DNA of 64,000 nucleotides, from contig NZ_CP039457.1 in assembly GCF_004843545.1 (NCBI RefSeq), forward strand, positions 1,454,501-1,518,500. The letters are read 5' to 3'. The notes under the pieces were generated by a model that saw only the letters and a program-made list of their open reading frames with translations, ran no database searches and was not told the DNA's origin. Positions 47,270 through 56,364 of this stretch are shown one piece after another. The position numbers and the translations under genes are program-made. This stretch comes from Streptococcus pasteurianus (lineage in GTDB: Bacteria; Bacillota; Bacilli; Lactobacillales; Streptococcaceae). The stretch's first letter is position 1. Each line of letters starts with the position of its first letter.

Positions 47270-48622
47270 CTACTCTTCTTCATCCTCCCATTCATCATAA
47301 ATTTCAGAATCTTTTTCGTAAGGAAGTACAATTGTAAAGGTCGACCCTTTTCCGTAAGTACTTTGTGCCCAAATAAAACCTTTATGTTGTTTGACAATTT
47401 CTTTTGCGATAGCTAAGCCGAGTCCTGAACCACCTTGGGCACGACTTCGAGCCTTATCCACACGATAGAAACGGTCGAAAATCAATGGCAAATCTTTCTT
47501 AGGAATACCAAGCCCTTCATCAGAGATTGAGATAATCAACTGTGTTTCCGTCGTTTTCATGCTAACTGTGATTTTTCCACCATCTGGTGAATATTTGATA
47601 GCATTATTAAGGATATTATCCAAAACCTGCGTCATCTTATCAGGATCAATTTCAAGCCAGATTGATTTAATCGGATAATCCCTGACAATCTCATACTGTT
47701 TTCCACTGATTGTATGTTGGCTTTTAATTTGATCAAAACGGTTAAGAATTGATGTCATAAAAGCTGTGAAATTGGTCATTTCCACTTCCAGTTGAACCGT
47801 CTGATTATCAATACGCGATAAATTAAGTAAGTCTGAAATCATACGAATCATACGGTTTGTTTCATCTAAAGACACTTTGATAAAGCTTGGCGCAATGTCT
47901 TCTTTGAGTGCCCCTTCATCTAAAGCTTCCAGATAAGATTTTACAGATGTTAATGGTGTTCGCAATTCATGACTAACATTAGAAACGAAAAGGCGACGCT
48001 CACGGTCTTCTTTTTCTTGTTCGGTTGTGTCATGCAAAACAGCAATCAACCCTGAAATAAAGCCACTATCACGACGATTTAGAGCAAATCGAATACGTAA
48101 AGTAATAAATTCACCTGTTCCGTCACGACGGTTCAAGACAATTTCAGGTGTTTTTGACACCAAATCATGATAACTATAAGTACTATCAGCTCCTAAAATA
48201 TCAACAATATTCATCTGCAAAGCTTCTTCGTGCTCTAAATTGAGTTGTTGTAGCGCGGTTTGATTAATCATTGTGATATTTCCAGCACGGTCAGTCGCCA
48301 AGACACCGTCTGTCATATAGGATAAGATACTTGCTAAACGATTCTTTTCTTGCGCCAAATTTTCCTGTGCTAAACGAAAGACTGTTGACAAATCATTTAA
48401 TTGGTCAGCTAACTCAGCTAAGTCTCTATCTTTTTCAATAATAATATCTTCTGTATATTTTCCTGTGATAAGCTCTCGCACTTTACCACTCAAACGTCGA
48501 ATATTAACAGAAGTTCGATAATCTCTTATCGCTAAATAAACAAAATAAACTGCGACAAATGCTAAAAGAAAGAGAATGGCTTGTTCAAAATAAGTTAAAT
48601 TTTGTAACATTGTATCATTCAT
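47270..48622 (-). CDS. vicK: Sensor histidine kinase VicK (WalK)
   Basis: A 450-residue sensor with a single N-terminal membrane segment (about residues 12-30) as in other streptococci, then HAMP (about 35-85), PAS (about 95-200) and kinase domains. The H-box [15 protein letters not shown] is near 213-227 and the N, G1 and G2 boxes ([28 protein letters not shown]) follow. It phosphorylates VicR and controls cell-wall hydrolase genes. The start overlaps vicR by 8 bp. Confidence 0.97.
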   Translation of the reverse strand: MNDTMLQNLTYFEQAILFLLAFVAVYFVYLAIRDYRTSVNIRRLSGKVRELITGKYTEDIIIEKDRDLAELADQLNDLSTVFRLAQENLAQEKNRLASILSYMTDGVLATDRAGNITMINQTALQQLNLEHEEALQMNIVDILGADSTYSYHDLVSKTPEIVLNRRDGTGEFITLRIRFALNRRDSGFISGLIAVLHDTTEQEKEDRERRLFVSNVSHELRTPLTSVKSYLEALDEGALKEDIAPSFIKVSLDETNRMIRMISDLLNLSRIDNQTVQLEVEMTNFTAFMTSILNRFDQIKSQHTISGKQYEIVRDYPIKSIWLEIDPDKMTQVLDNILNNAIKYSPDGGKITVSMKTTETQLIISISDEGLGIPKKDLPLIFDRFYRVDKARSRAQGGSGLGLAIAKEIVKQHKGFIWAQSTYGKGSTFTIVLPYEKDSEIYDEWEDEEE

Positions 48623-49325
48623 ATGACTTCATGTAGTACCCAACACCCCGACGTGTCAAAATATATTCTGGACGGCTTGGTGTATCTTCAATTTTTTCGC
48701 GTAAACGACGAATCGTTACATCAACCGTACGCACATCACCAAAATAATCATAGCCCCAAACGGTTTCCAAAAGATATTCACGAGTCATGACTTGTCCCAT
48801 ATGAGTTGCCAAATGATGAAGCAATTCAAACTCACGGTGTGTTAATTCGATATCTTCACCACGTTTTTGTGCTACAAAGGCATCTGGTAAAATTTTTAAG
48901 TCGCCAATTGTGATTTCTGAATTTGAAGCCGAAGCATTTTCTTCAGCAACTGCTGTTTCAATATTTTCTGTACGACGAAGGTGCGCTTTAACACGCGCCA
49001 ACAATTCACGATTTGAAAATGGTTTGGTTACATAGTCATCTGCACCAATTTCAAGACCGATAACTTTATCAAACTCGCTATCCTTAGCAGACAACATGAT
49101 GATTGGAATATGACTTGTCTTGCGAACTTCCTTAGCCACTTCAAGCCCATCCAACTCTGGCAACATCAAATCCAGGATAATTAAATCTGGATTTTCTTCC
49201 TCAAACTTTGTAATAGCTTCACGACCATCAAAAGCCGTTACAGTTTCATAACCTTCTTTAGCTAAATTAAATTTAATAATATCCGAAATTGGTTTTTCAT
49301 CATCCACGATAAGAATTTTTTTCAT
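48615..49325 (-). CDS. vicR: Response regulator VicR (WalR)
   Basis: A 236-residue OmpR-family regulator. The phosphoacceptor Asp is in [13 protein letters not shown] near residue 52; the Lys in [12 protein letters not shown] near 101 completes the receiver; the DNA-binding domain (about 135-233) ends with [14 protein letters not shown] and RRGVGYYMK. It is usually essential and controls wall metabolism genes through TGTNAN-N5-TGTNAN sites. AGAGG precedes the ATG and an extended -10 TGATATAAT is near 49412-49420. Confidence 0.97.
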   Translation of the reverse strand: MKKILIVDDEKPISDIIKFNLAKEGYETVTAFDGREAITKFEEENPDLIILDLMLPELDGLEVAKEVRKTSHIPIIMLSAKDSEFDKVIGLEIGADDYVTKPFSNRELLARVKAHLRRTENIETAVAEENASASNSEITIGDLKILPDAFVAQKRGEDIELTHREFELLHHLATHMGQVMTREYLLETVWGYDYFGDVRTVDVTIRRLREKIEDTPSRPEYILTRRGVGYYMKSYE

Positions 49326-49531
49326 ATGCCACCTCTTTATTCTTCGTAAGTTATTAAAAAATTCTCAAACAACGATTTCATGTTCAGTCACCAAAATGAC
49401 TTCTGCCCTAAATTATATCAAAATTCGACTTTAATTGGAAATATTGGGCGTTTTTGACATCATAAAGTAACATTTGAAACAATAAGATTATTATTTTTAA
49501 CCCTTTATTTGTTGAAATTTTCTGAATATAT

Positions 49532-49598
49532 TTGACAATTGCTACCCCTTATGTTAATATAGACTAACTTATAATGTCAGATGTAAGATTACCTGACA
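49532..49598 (+). promoter_or_regulatory. glnQ promoter and leader palindrome
   Basis: TTGACA (49532-49537), a 17-bp spacer and TAATAT (49555-49560). TGTCAG (49575-49580) and CTGACA (49593-49598) are inverted with 12 bp between, in the expected leader, and could bind a regulator or form a hairpin. Confidence 0.6.
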
Positions 49599-49629
49599 AA
49601 GAAATCTTATCTTTGAAAAGGAGACAAGC

Positions 49630-50394
49630 GTGGCACTAATTGAATTTAAAAATGTCGAAAAATACTATGGGGAATATCATGCCCTTAGAAATATTAACTT
49701 AGAAATTGAAAAAGGTCAGGTTGTTGTACTTCTAGGTCCTTCAGGGTCTGGTAAATCAACACTTATCCGTACAATGAATGCTCTTGAATCTATTGACACA
49801 GGGAGCTTAAAAGTAAACGAGCATGAGGTTTCTTCTGCAACAGCTAAAGACCTTGTGCAACTTCGCAAAGAAGTTGGCATGGTATTCCAACATTTTAACT
49901 TGTACCCACATAAAACAGTGTTAGAAAATGTGACTTTAGCACCGATTAAAGTTCTTGGCAAATCAAAACAAGAAGCTGAAGCTATCGCTGAGCAATACTT
50001 GACTTATGTTAACATGTGGGATCGTAAAGATTCATTCCCAGGAATGCTTTCTGGTGGACAAAAACAGCGTGTGGCAATTGCTCGTGGTTTGGCAATGCAG
50101 CCAGAGTTATTACTTTTTGATGAGCCTACTTCTGCTCTTGATCCTGAAACAATCGGTGATGTTCTTGCTGTCATGCAAAATCTTGCCAAAGAAGGAATGA
50201 ACATGGTCGTTGTCACGCACGAAATGGGATTTGCCCGTGAAGTTGCCGACCGCATTATTTTTATGGCTGAAGGGGAAATTTTGGTAGATACTACTGATGT
50301 CCAAGGTTTCTTTGACAATCCAACTGAACCACGTGCTAAGCAATTCTTGAGTAAAGTCATTAATCACACAAGTGATACTGTCTCTCAGAAATAA
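49630..50394 (+). CDS. glnQ: Glutamate/glutamine ABC transporter ATPase GlnQ
   Basis: A 254-residue ABC ATPase of the polar amino acid class. Walker A is LGPSGSGKSTLIR near 36-48, the signature MLSGGQKQRVAIARGLA near 140-156 and Walker B LLLFDEPTSALDP near 160-172. It starts with GTG after AAAAGGAG. It is the first gene of a Q-H-M-P operon in the same order and next to vicR as in S. mutans, where glnQHMP imports glutamate. Confidence 0.93.
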   Translation: MALIEFKNVEKYYGEYHALRNINLEIEKGQVVVLLGPSGSGKSTLIRTMNALESIDTGSLKVNEHEVSSATAKDLVQLRKEVGMVFQHFNLYPHKTVLENVTLAPIKVLGKSKQEAEAIAEQYLTYVNMWDRKDSFPGMLSGGQKQRVAIARGLAMQPELLLFDEPTSALDPETIGDVLAVMQNLAKEGMNMVVVTHEMGFAREVADRIIFMAEGEILVDTTDVQGFFDNPTEPRAKQFLSKVINHTSDTVSQK

Positions 50395-50404
50395 GGAGAT
50401 GCTT

Positions 50405-51217
50405 ATGAAGAAAAAACTAGGTTTAGCCATTTTAGCCAGTCTGTCACTTATTTTATTGACACTTTTTACTGGCAAAACAACATTTGCAGATAGCGTATCT
50501 GAACAAGTCAAGAAAATTCAAGACGCTGGCGTTTTAAAAGTCGGTGTTAAACAAGACGTTCCAAACTTTGGTTATTATTCAGCCGAAACTGGAAAATACG
50601 AAGGTATGGAAGTTGATTTAGCTAAAAAAATCGCTAAAAAATTAGGGGTTAAAGTTTCATTTACAGCAGTTACTGCTCAAACACGTGAAGCGCTTTTAGA
50701 TAATGGACAAATTGACATCTTGATCGCAACTTATACCATTACTGAAGAACGTCAGGCTTCTTATGCGATTTCTAACCCTTATTATTATGATGAGATTGGT
50801 TTCTTGGTTAATAAATCAAAAGGTTATGATAGCATTGCTGATTTGGACGGTTTGACAATCGGTGTTGCCCAAGGTTCAACAACTAAATCAGCTATTGAAG
50901 AATATGGTGAAGCACACAATCTAAGCTTTAATTTTGTTCAACTCGGTTCATATCCAGAATTAGCCATTTCACTTTATGCTAATCGTATCAGTGCTTTCTC
51001 TGTTGATAAATCTATCTTGACTGGTTATGTCAGCAAGAAAACAGAAATCATTGACGAAGGGTTCAACACCCAAGAATACGGTATCGCAGCAACAAAATCT
51101 AATCAGTCTGTGATTGATTACATCAATGACTTACTTGCTGATTGGAAAGCTGATGGTAGTTTGCAAAAACTTTATGATAAATACGATTTGACGCCTGCAA
51201 AGGCTAACGATAATTAA
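50405..51217 (+). CDS. glnH: Amino acid ABC transporter substrate-binding protein GlnH
   Basis: A 270-residue periplasmic-binding-protein fold (SBP_bac_3): VLKVGVKQDVPNFGYYSAET near 50, then GMEVDLAKKIAKKLGVKV near 75. A signal peptide of about 28 residues (LGLAILASLSLILLTLFTG) ends with TTFADS, but no lipobox cysteine is visible. It would bind glutamate or glutamine and deliver it to GlnMP. ATG 50405 has AAGGAG upstream. Without a lipid anchor it may be held in another way or be released. Confidence 0.9.
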   Translation: MKKKLGLAILASLSLILLTLFTGKTTFADSVSEQVKKIQDAGVLKVGVKQDVPNFGYYSAETGKYEGMEVDLAKKIAKKLGVKVSFTAVTAQTREALLDNGQIDILIATYTITEERQASYAISNPYYYDEIGFLVNKSKGYDSIADLDGLTIGVAQGSTTKSAIEEYGEAHNLSFNFVQLGSYPELAISLYANRISAFSVDKSILTGYVSKKTEIIDEGFNTQEYGIAATKSNQSVIDYINDLLADWKADGSLQKLYDKYDLTPAKANDN

Positions 51218-51233
51218 GAGAGGAGAAATTGAC

Positions 51234-51938
51234 ATGTTTTTATTAACCGCAGCTGCGAGTCCATTTGCCCTCTCACGTTGGGCAGATTTCTTTGCCAATT
51301 TTGGTGAATTTGCAAAAGGCTTCTTATATACGTTGGGAATGTCTATTTGCGCCTTGATTTTAGCCTTTGTTTTAGGGGTTATCTTTGGTGCGATGTCATC
51401 ATCTAAAAGTAGAGTTCTAAAAGCAATTTCCCGTGTTTATGTTGAAGTTTTCCAGAATACACCTCTTCTAGTGCAATTCGTTTTCGTTTATTACGGTCTT
51501 GCGATTATGACCAACGGTGTTATCATGATTTCAACATTCTTTACAGCTGTTCTTTGCGTTGGGATTTACCACGGTGCTTATATCGCCGAAGTTATTCGTT
51601 CGGGGATTGAAGCTGTGCCAAAAGGGCAAACAGAAGCTGCTCTTTCACAAGGATTCACTTATAGTCAAACCATGAGTTTAATTATCCTACCACAAGCGGT
51701 ACGTACAATCTTGCCACCACTCACTAATCAAGTGGTTAACTTGATAAAAAATACATCAACGGTCGCTATCATCTCAGGAGCAGACATCATGTTTACAGCA
51801 AAAGCTTGGGCATATGAAACTACTAACTATGTTCCTGCCTTTGCTGGTGCAGCACTTCTTTACTTCATTATGTGTTTCCCTCTTGCAACATGGGCACGTC
51901 GTAAAGAGGAAGAAAACAAGAAATCATATTCACTTTAG
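51234..51938 (+). CDS. glnM: Amino acid ABC transporter permease GlnM
   Basis: A 234-residue permease of the His/Glu/Gln/Arg/opine type with about five membrane segments and the EAA loop EAALSQGFTYSQTMSLIILPQA near 140-161. It pairs with GlnP as a heterodimeric channel. GAGAGGAG precedes the ATG. Confidence 0.92.
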   Translation: MFLLTAAASPFALSRWADFFANFGEFAKGFLYTLGMSICALILAFVLGVIFGAMSSSKSRVLKAISRVYVEVFQNTPLLVQFVFVYYGLAIMTNGVIMISTFFTAVLCVGIYHGAYIAEVIRSGIEAVPKGQTEAALSQGFTYSQTMSLIILPQAVRTILPPLTNQVVNLIKNTSTVAIISGADIMFTAKAWAYETTNYVPAFAGAALLYFIMCFPLATWARRKEEENKKSYSL

Positions 51939-51949
51939 GAGGAGAATAA

Positions 51950-52597
51950 ATGTCAGTATTAACACCTACCAACATTAGCTTTATCCTCCAAGGATTATGG
52001 CTAACGATTTATATCTCATTTATTGCAATTGTACTATCAACACTTATCGGAACAGTACTTGCTGTCATGCGTAATGGGAAAAATCCGATTCTGCGTTGGA
52101 TTTCAAGTATTTATATTGAATTTGTCCGAAACGTTCCAAACTTGCTTTGGATTTTCATTATTTTCCTTATTTTTCAAATGAAATCAACACCAGCAGGAAT
52201 TACTGCCTTTACTGTCTTTACTTCTGCTGCTCTTGCTGAAATCATCCGTGGAGGGCTAAATGGTGTTGATGATGGGCAAACCGAAGCTGGTCTAGCACAA
52301 GGGATGACAAATTTACAGATTTTCATTTACATTATTTTTCCACAAGCATTCCGTAAAATGCTGCCAGCTATCATTTCACAATTCGTAACAGTTATCAAAG
52401 ATACGTCATTGCTATATTCAGTTATCGCTATTCAAGAATTATTTGGTAAAAGCCAAATCTTGATGGGACGTTACTTTGAAGCAAACCAAGTTTTTACACT
52501 ATATGCTTTGATTGCTGCCATTTACTTTGTGATTAACTTTACCATTTCAACAATTTCACGCCGATTGGCTAAAAAATGGGAAAAAGCTGCCGAATAA
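51950..52597 (+). CDS. glnP: Amino acid ABC transporter permease GlnP
   Basis: A 215-residue permease of the same family, EAA loop EAGLAQGMTNLQIFIYIIFPQAF near 112-134, about five membrane segments. It follows glnM by 11 bp with GGAGGAG before the ATG and ends the operon before a strong terminator. Confidence 0.92.
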   Translation: MSVLTPTNISFILQGLWLTIYISFIAIVLSTLIGTVLAVMRNGKNPILRWISSIYIEFVRNVPNLLWIFIIFLIFQMKSTPAGITAFTVFTSAALAEIIRGGLNGVDDGQTEAGLAQGMTNLQIFIYIIFPQAFRKMLPAIISQFVTVIKDTSLLYSVIAIQELFGKSQILMGRYFEANQVFTLYALIAAIYFVINFTISTISRRLAKKWEKAAE

Positions 52598-52609
52598 TAA
52601 ATCAAACAA

Positions 52610-52641
52610 AAATCCCTTACTCAATGTGAGTAAGGGATTTT
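52610..52641 (+). terminator. Terminator of glnQHMP
   Basis: AATCCCTTACTCA and TGAGTAAGGGATT arms with a 3-base loop and a T run. Confidence 0.85.
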
Positions 52642-52688
52642 TTGCTGTCATATGTCAAAAAGAAGTTATTGTTTATTCAATCAAATCA

Positions 52689-53297
52689 TTAATGGAATAG
52701 TGTTAATAAATAGTTCAACCCTTTATACGCCACAACGGTGTAAATATAAAGCGTCACTGGTTTGGTAATGAGGAAAATCGTGATAAATTTCTTCCAAGTC
52801 ATTTTTGAAAGCCCAGATACCATGCAAAGGAAATCATCTGGAAATCCTGGTAAAGCAAAGGCTGCTCCTAAAAATTTAGCGTAAAATTTACCATCATTGA
52901 GGTCTAGATAACCGACGTACTTATCATAAGTTTCTTGTGAGACAAAGGCTTTGGCAAAAGTCTCACCATAACGTCTAGCAAGCCCAAAAGCTAATAGAGA
53001 ACCTGCAAAAATACCAATAAAGTTATAAATAAATCCCCAGATAGGTCCAAATGCAATGTAACCAATAACACTTGTCATCCCACCAGGAATAATCGGATAA
53101 ACGACTTGAACCACTTGTAAGAGCACAAAGATAAGCGGTGCAAAGAACCCAAGTTGTCCAAGGGAACTTTGAAAGATTCCTCCAACTTGGAAATATGTTG
53201 GGTGTTGTTTAAAGAAAATTAACAATCCAATAGAAATAATAAAACCAATTCCTGTTAAAATTTGAATATTTTTTCTCTGAGTTCCAGCTTCTACCAT
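52689..53297 (-). CDS. TVP38/TMEM64 (DedA-like/VTT domain) membrane protein
   Basis: A 202-residue protein with about six hydrophobic segments. The VTT/SNARE-associated pattern is seen in VYPIIPGGMTSVIGYIAFG near 68-86, GSLLAFGLARRYGETFAK near 99-116 and LPGFPDDFLCMVSGLSKM near 150-167. DedA/TVP38 proteins act in membrane lipid scrambling and envelope homeostasis. GGGAGGGG precedes the ATG. It lies downstream of a 38-residue peptide and a PepSY protein on the same strand. Confidence 0.88.
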   Translation of the reverse strand: MVEAGTQRKNIQILTGIGFIISIGLLIFFKQHPTYFQVGGIFQSSLGQLGFFAPLIFVLLQVVQVVYPIIPGGMTSVIGYIAFGPIWGFIYNFIGIFAGSLLAFGLARRYGETFAKAFVSQETYDKYVGYLDLNDGKFYAKFLGAAFALPGFPDDFLCMVSGLSKMTWKKFITIFLITKPVTLYIYTVVAYKGLNYLLTLFH

Positions 53298-53335
53298 AGA
53301 TTCCCCTCCCTTGTCTCAAAAATGAAAGTGTCACT

Positions 53336-53452
53336 TCAACGTCGCCAACTAATAATCTTCAGACCAAACAATTCTAGAAGATAAACAATAAGTGCTAACG
53401 GTAAAACCAGTAAAAGTAATATATAAAGTATTGATTTCTTAGATTTTTTCAT
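53336..53452 (-). CDS. Small membrane peptide, 38 residues
   Basis: It is too short for usual ORF cut-offs. The peptide begins MKKSKKSILYILLLLVLPLA and ends LELFGLKIISWRR: a basic start, one membrane helix and a basic tail. AAGGAG lies 7 nt before the ATG. It sits between the PepSY gene and the TVP38 gene on the same strand. I do not recognise a family; it could be a membrane regulator or just a small structural protein. Confidence 0.6.
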   Translation of the reverse strand: MKKSKKSILYILLLLVLPLALIVYLLELFGLKIISWRR

Positions 53453-53544
53453 TTTAGTCTCCTTATCACTTAGCTACCATCGGCTAAATGCCATGTCTCT
53501 TTCTTTTCATTAAAATAATATCTTAAATTAAAGGGTCTTAACAG

Positions 53545-53847
53545 TTACTTTTCGTGAAATTGCCGCTGCATGATAGAACCCGTTGAGGCATCAATGGTGT
53601 AACTGTAGTCTGTCGTTTCAGTTTTTAAGGTAATATGATAAGTTGCCTTTAATCCCAAACGGCTTTTCTCAAAAGATTTTGAAAGAAGTTCCTTGCTTGC
53701 AACACCAGCGTTTTGGTAAGCAATTTGATAAGCTTCTTTGCTACTTAAAGTGTAACCAAGATTATTGTAAGCGTAAATAGACAAGATTATCAAAAGCACT
53801 GCTAGTACACTCATCAAATCAATTTTAAACTTTTTTGAAACTGTCAT
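53545..53847 (-). CDS. PepSY-domain membrane-anchored protein
   Basis: A 100-residue protein with an N-terminal membrane segment (about 11-29) and one PepSY domain (about 33-97: LSSKEAYQIAYQNAGV, then YSYTIDASTGSIMQRQF). PepSY domains often occur beside two-component sensors and may inhibit or modulate protease or sensor activity. The gene follows the HK gene by about 240 bp, separated by a terminator and an 18-bp palindrome, so it is probably a separate but co-regulated unit. Confidence 0.82.
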   Translation of the reverse strand: MTVSKKFKIDLMSVLAVLLIILSIYAYNNLGYTLSSKEAYQIAYQNAGVASKELLSKSFEKSRLGLKATYHITLKTETTDYSYTIDASTGSIMQRQFHEK

Positions 53848-53982
53848 CTTTTCCTCTCTTCGACATTATATGTCTATTATAACCAAGCTTTTTTGAAAAA
53901 TCTCAGCTAAAGTATTGAAAAGCTGTGGCAAAAGTGTGGCAATTTCTTCTAAGTCTAGTTTACTAGATTTCAGCACTTGCGC

Positions 53983-54000
53983 TCTTACAAAATTGTAAGA
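53983..54000. promoter_or_regulatory. 18-bp palindrome upstream of the PepSY gene
   Basis: TCTTACAA-AA-TTGTAAGA, perfect 8-bp arms with a two-base centre, between the TCS terminator and the PepSY start. It is a possible operator, perhaps for the adjacent response regulator. Confidence 0.5.
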
Positions 54001-54034
54001 CGATTGAAAGATTTGAGGTAGACTAAATGAGAAC

Positions 54035-54077
54035 AAAAATACGAAGTTGAGACAAGGTGCTCAGCTTCGTATTTTTT
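54035..54077. terminator. Terminator of the two-component operon
   Basis: AAAAATACGAAGTTGAG and CTCAGCTTCGTATTTTT arms with one mismatch and A/T flanks, just after the HK stop codon. Confidence 0.75.
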
Positions 54078-54089
54078 ATTATTACCTCG

Positions 54090-55622
54090 TTACTTTACTA
54101 GCAAATAAATAATGAAACTCGTTTCTTGGGCATTTGAGATTACAGTGATTGTTCCCTTATGGCGCTCAACAATTTCCTTGGTAATGGCAAGTCCAATGCC
54201 AAAATGACCACCTTTTCCCTTGTAGAAACGTTCAAATAAGTGCTCTTGGTCTTGCTCTGAAATAGCTTCGCCATCATTTGAAATAGTGATTTGTAATTGA
54301 TTTTCTATCAGCTTTCCTGAAATACTGATTTGTGTTTTAGCGTAGCGGACAGCATTCGATAAAATATTGGTAAATGCACGTTCCAATAACTTTTCATCGG
54401 CTTCTATTTCCAAATAATCATCGTCAAAGTGATGTTCAAAGGTAATACCGCGTTCATCAGCCTTGGCTTTCAAGCGCCAACTAACATCATAAAGAAGGTC
54501 TGTAATATTCAGCTTTTCCAGCTGTAATTGTGTTTGGACGGATTCCATTTTCGAAAGTGTCAAAATATCATCCACCAAATCAGTCATTTTCTGACTTTCA
54601 TCAACAATGACACTAGCTGCTTGTTTGGCATCAATAACCCCCTCTTTAATACCTTCAGCATAGCCTTGAATAGACATCAAAGGCGTCCGCAATTCATGAG
54701 AAGAATTTTGAAAGAAGAGTTGTTGACTACGTTGGTTAGCATCAATCATATCATTCATCCGCTCAACAGTTTGCCCAACTTCATTAAATTCACGGTAGGC
54801 AAAGTTTTCTGTTGGCAAGTTTTTTTCGCGATTGCCAACACGTAAAATATAAGATTTCAAACTATCAAAATTTCGGTCAAGTTTTCGAGCGGTAAGAAAA
54901 ATACTGATACTAGCAACGATTCCGACAATAACCATCAAAACTAATAATATAAAATTAATATAATCTTCCAGTTCTTCAATCGGTGTGACATTGGCAAAAA
55001 CGAAAATATAATACGTTGGAGAATCATCATTATTGTCTTGTTTGACATAACTGTCTGCTAATGTGCCAGGATATTCCTGCATTTTGATCATGTAAGCTGA
55101 ACCATCAATTTCAACTTTTTTAAAGTAATTTAAACTATTTTGGTAATCACTATAGTCTGCATCATCCTCATCAATATCATCAAACCATTCAATATCATCA
55201 TTATCTGAAAAATAATCAATAATCTTTTCAGAAATTTTTTTCTCTGATAAATCGTACATAGAAGCTGAAATGTACTTAATATCAAAAGAGTCGTCTGCAA
55301 TGACATAAGTAGTCTCAAAAATATTTCCTTCTGCTGTCGTTTCTGGAGTATCACCGACATATAAAGTGTCCAAAGTATCATATTGATTTTGTACAGCTGT
55401 AAATGCTTGCTCAGCAATAAATAATTTCAAAAGCACATTAAATACTAAAAGAATAATAGCAAAAGAAACGATAATAATGGTTAAAGGCTGAACAAATAGT
55501 GTCGTTTTGAAACGCAAATTTCGACGCTTTTTCTGCAATATTTTTTTCGGGTAATTGAGCTGTTTTTTATTGTTTTTTCGTGAGTTTGAAACCATAGCCC
55601 CAAACTGTTTCAATAAGGACAT
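54090..55622 (-). CDS. Sensor histidine kinase with acidic extracellular domain
   Basis: A 510-residue kinase. A basic N-terminal tail (about 1-40), membrane segment (about 45-68), an extracellular domain of about 150 residues, a second segment (about 225-247), HAMP, then H-box [18 protein letters not shown] near 308-325 and ATPase boxes (NAVRYAK, GGHFGIGLAITKE). The extracellular part contains the Asp/Glu-rich stretch DNDDIEWFDDIDEDDADYSD near 142-161. I keep ATG 55622 because GAGAGGAG lies nine bases upstream, although it overlaps the regulator gene by 56 bp. The signal is unknown. Confidence 0.88.
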   Translation of the reverse strand: MSLLKQFGAMVSNSRKNNKKQLNYPKKILQKKRRNLRFKTTLFVQPLTIIIVSFAIILLVFNVLLKLFIAEQAFTAVQNQYDTLDTLYVGDTPETTAEGNIFETTYVIADDSFDIKYISASMYDLSEKKISEKIIDYFSDNDDIEWFDDIDEDDADYSDYQNSLNYFKKVEIDGSAYMIKMQEYPGTLADSYVKQDNNDDSPTYYIFVFANVTPIEELEDYINFILLVLMVIVGIVASISIFLTARKLDRNFDSLKSYILRVGNREKNLPTENFAYREFNEVGQTVERMNDMIDANQRSQQLFFQNSSHELRTPLMSIQGYAEGIKEGVIDAKQAASVIVDESQKMTDLVDDILTLSKMESVQTQLQLEKLNITDLLYDVSWRLKAKADERGITFEHHFDDDYLEIEADEKLLERAFTNILSNAVRYAKTQISISGKLIENQLQITISNDGEAISEQDQEHLFERFYKGKGGHFGIGLAITKEIVERHKGTITVISNAQETSFIIYLLVK

Positions 55623-56259
55623 GACTATCGACTCCTCTCAATTTTCTACGCAAGCGTTTAATGGTATCATCCGTTACCCGTGTTTCTATGCTACTTTCGT
55701 ATCCCCAAATGTGATGCAAAAGTTCATCACGTGAAACAGCCTCTTCTGCATGATTCATCAGCATTTTTAATAATTCAAATTCTGTATTGGTCAGTTTTAA
55801 GACTTGATTGTCATAGGTGACCGTGCGTTCTTTCTCGGATAAGGTCAGCGCTTCGTAAGTCACGACATCTGAGGTTCCTTTAACCACTTCTTGCGATTGC
55901 GGTTGGCGTGCCAAAATAGCTTTCACGCGCAAGCTTAATTTTAACGGTGAAAATGGCTTGGTGAAATAGTCATCTGCTCCTGCTGAAAAACCTTTAACAA
56001 AATCAGCATCACTATCACGTGCTGTTAATAGGATAATGGGCACATCAGAGCGTTTACGAAGCATAGTCACAATCTCAACACCATTTGTCCCTGGCATCAT
56101 AACATCCAAAATCACTACATCTGCTTCTTCCTCCATGAAGCGTAGTAACAGTTGGTCTCCTGTCTCAAAAATCTCAACATCAAGTCCTTGTTCACGTAAA
56201 AATGACGCAATCAATTCACGAATATTTTTTTCATCATCTGCCACATAAACCTTAGCCAT
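55567..56259 (-). CDS. OmpR-family response regulator
   Basis: A 230-residue regulator with receiver Asp in VVILDVMMPGTNG near 51, Lys in DDYFTKPFSPLKL near 102, and a winged-helix DNA-binding domain (about 130-228, ending RVTDDTIKRLRRKL and ETVWGYGFKL). It precedes and overlaps the histidine kinase gene. The regulon is unknown; the PepSY, small peptide and TVP38 genes downstream are the obvious candidates. Confidence 0.92.
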   Translation of the reverse strand: MAKVYVADDEKNIRELIASFLREQGLDVEIFETGDQLLLRFMEEEADVVILDVMMPGTNGVEIVTMLRKRSDVPIILLTARDSDADFVKGFSAGADDYFTKPFSPLKLSLRVKAILARQPQSQEVVKGTSDVVTYEALTLSEKERTVTYDNQVLKLTNTEFELLKMLMNHAEEAVSRDELLHHIWGYESSIETRVTDDTIKRLRRKLRGVDSHVLIETVWGYGFKLTKKQ

Positions 56260-56317
56260 TTAACACCTCTAAAACGTAAATTCTTACATTCATCATACCA
56301 TAAATTGCACTAAATAT

Positions 56318-56340
56318 GGCAAGCCCAGCTGGACTTGCCG
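56318..56340. terminator. Hairpin after the DUF3114-like gene
   Basis: GGCAAGTCCAGCTGG and CTTGCC-type arms between the DUF3114-like stop and the regulator; the T run is poor. Confidence 0.4.
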
Positions 56341-56364
56341 CAGAAATACCTCATATTTGTTTTG

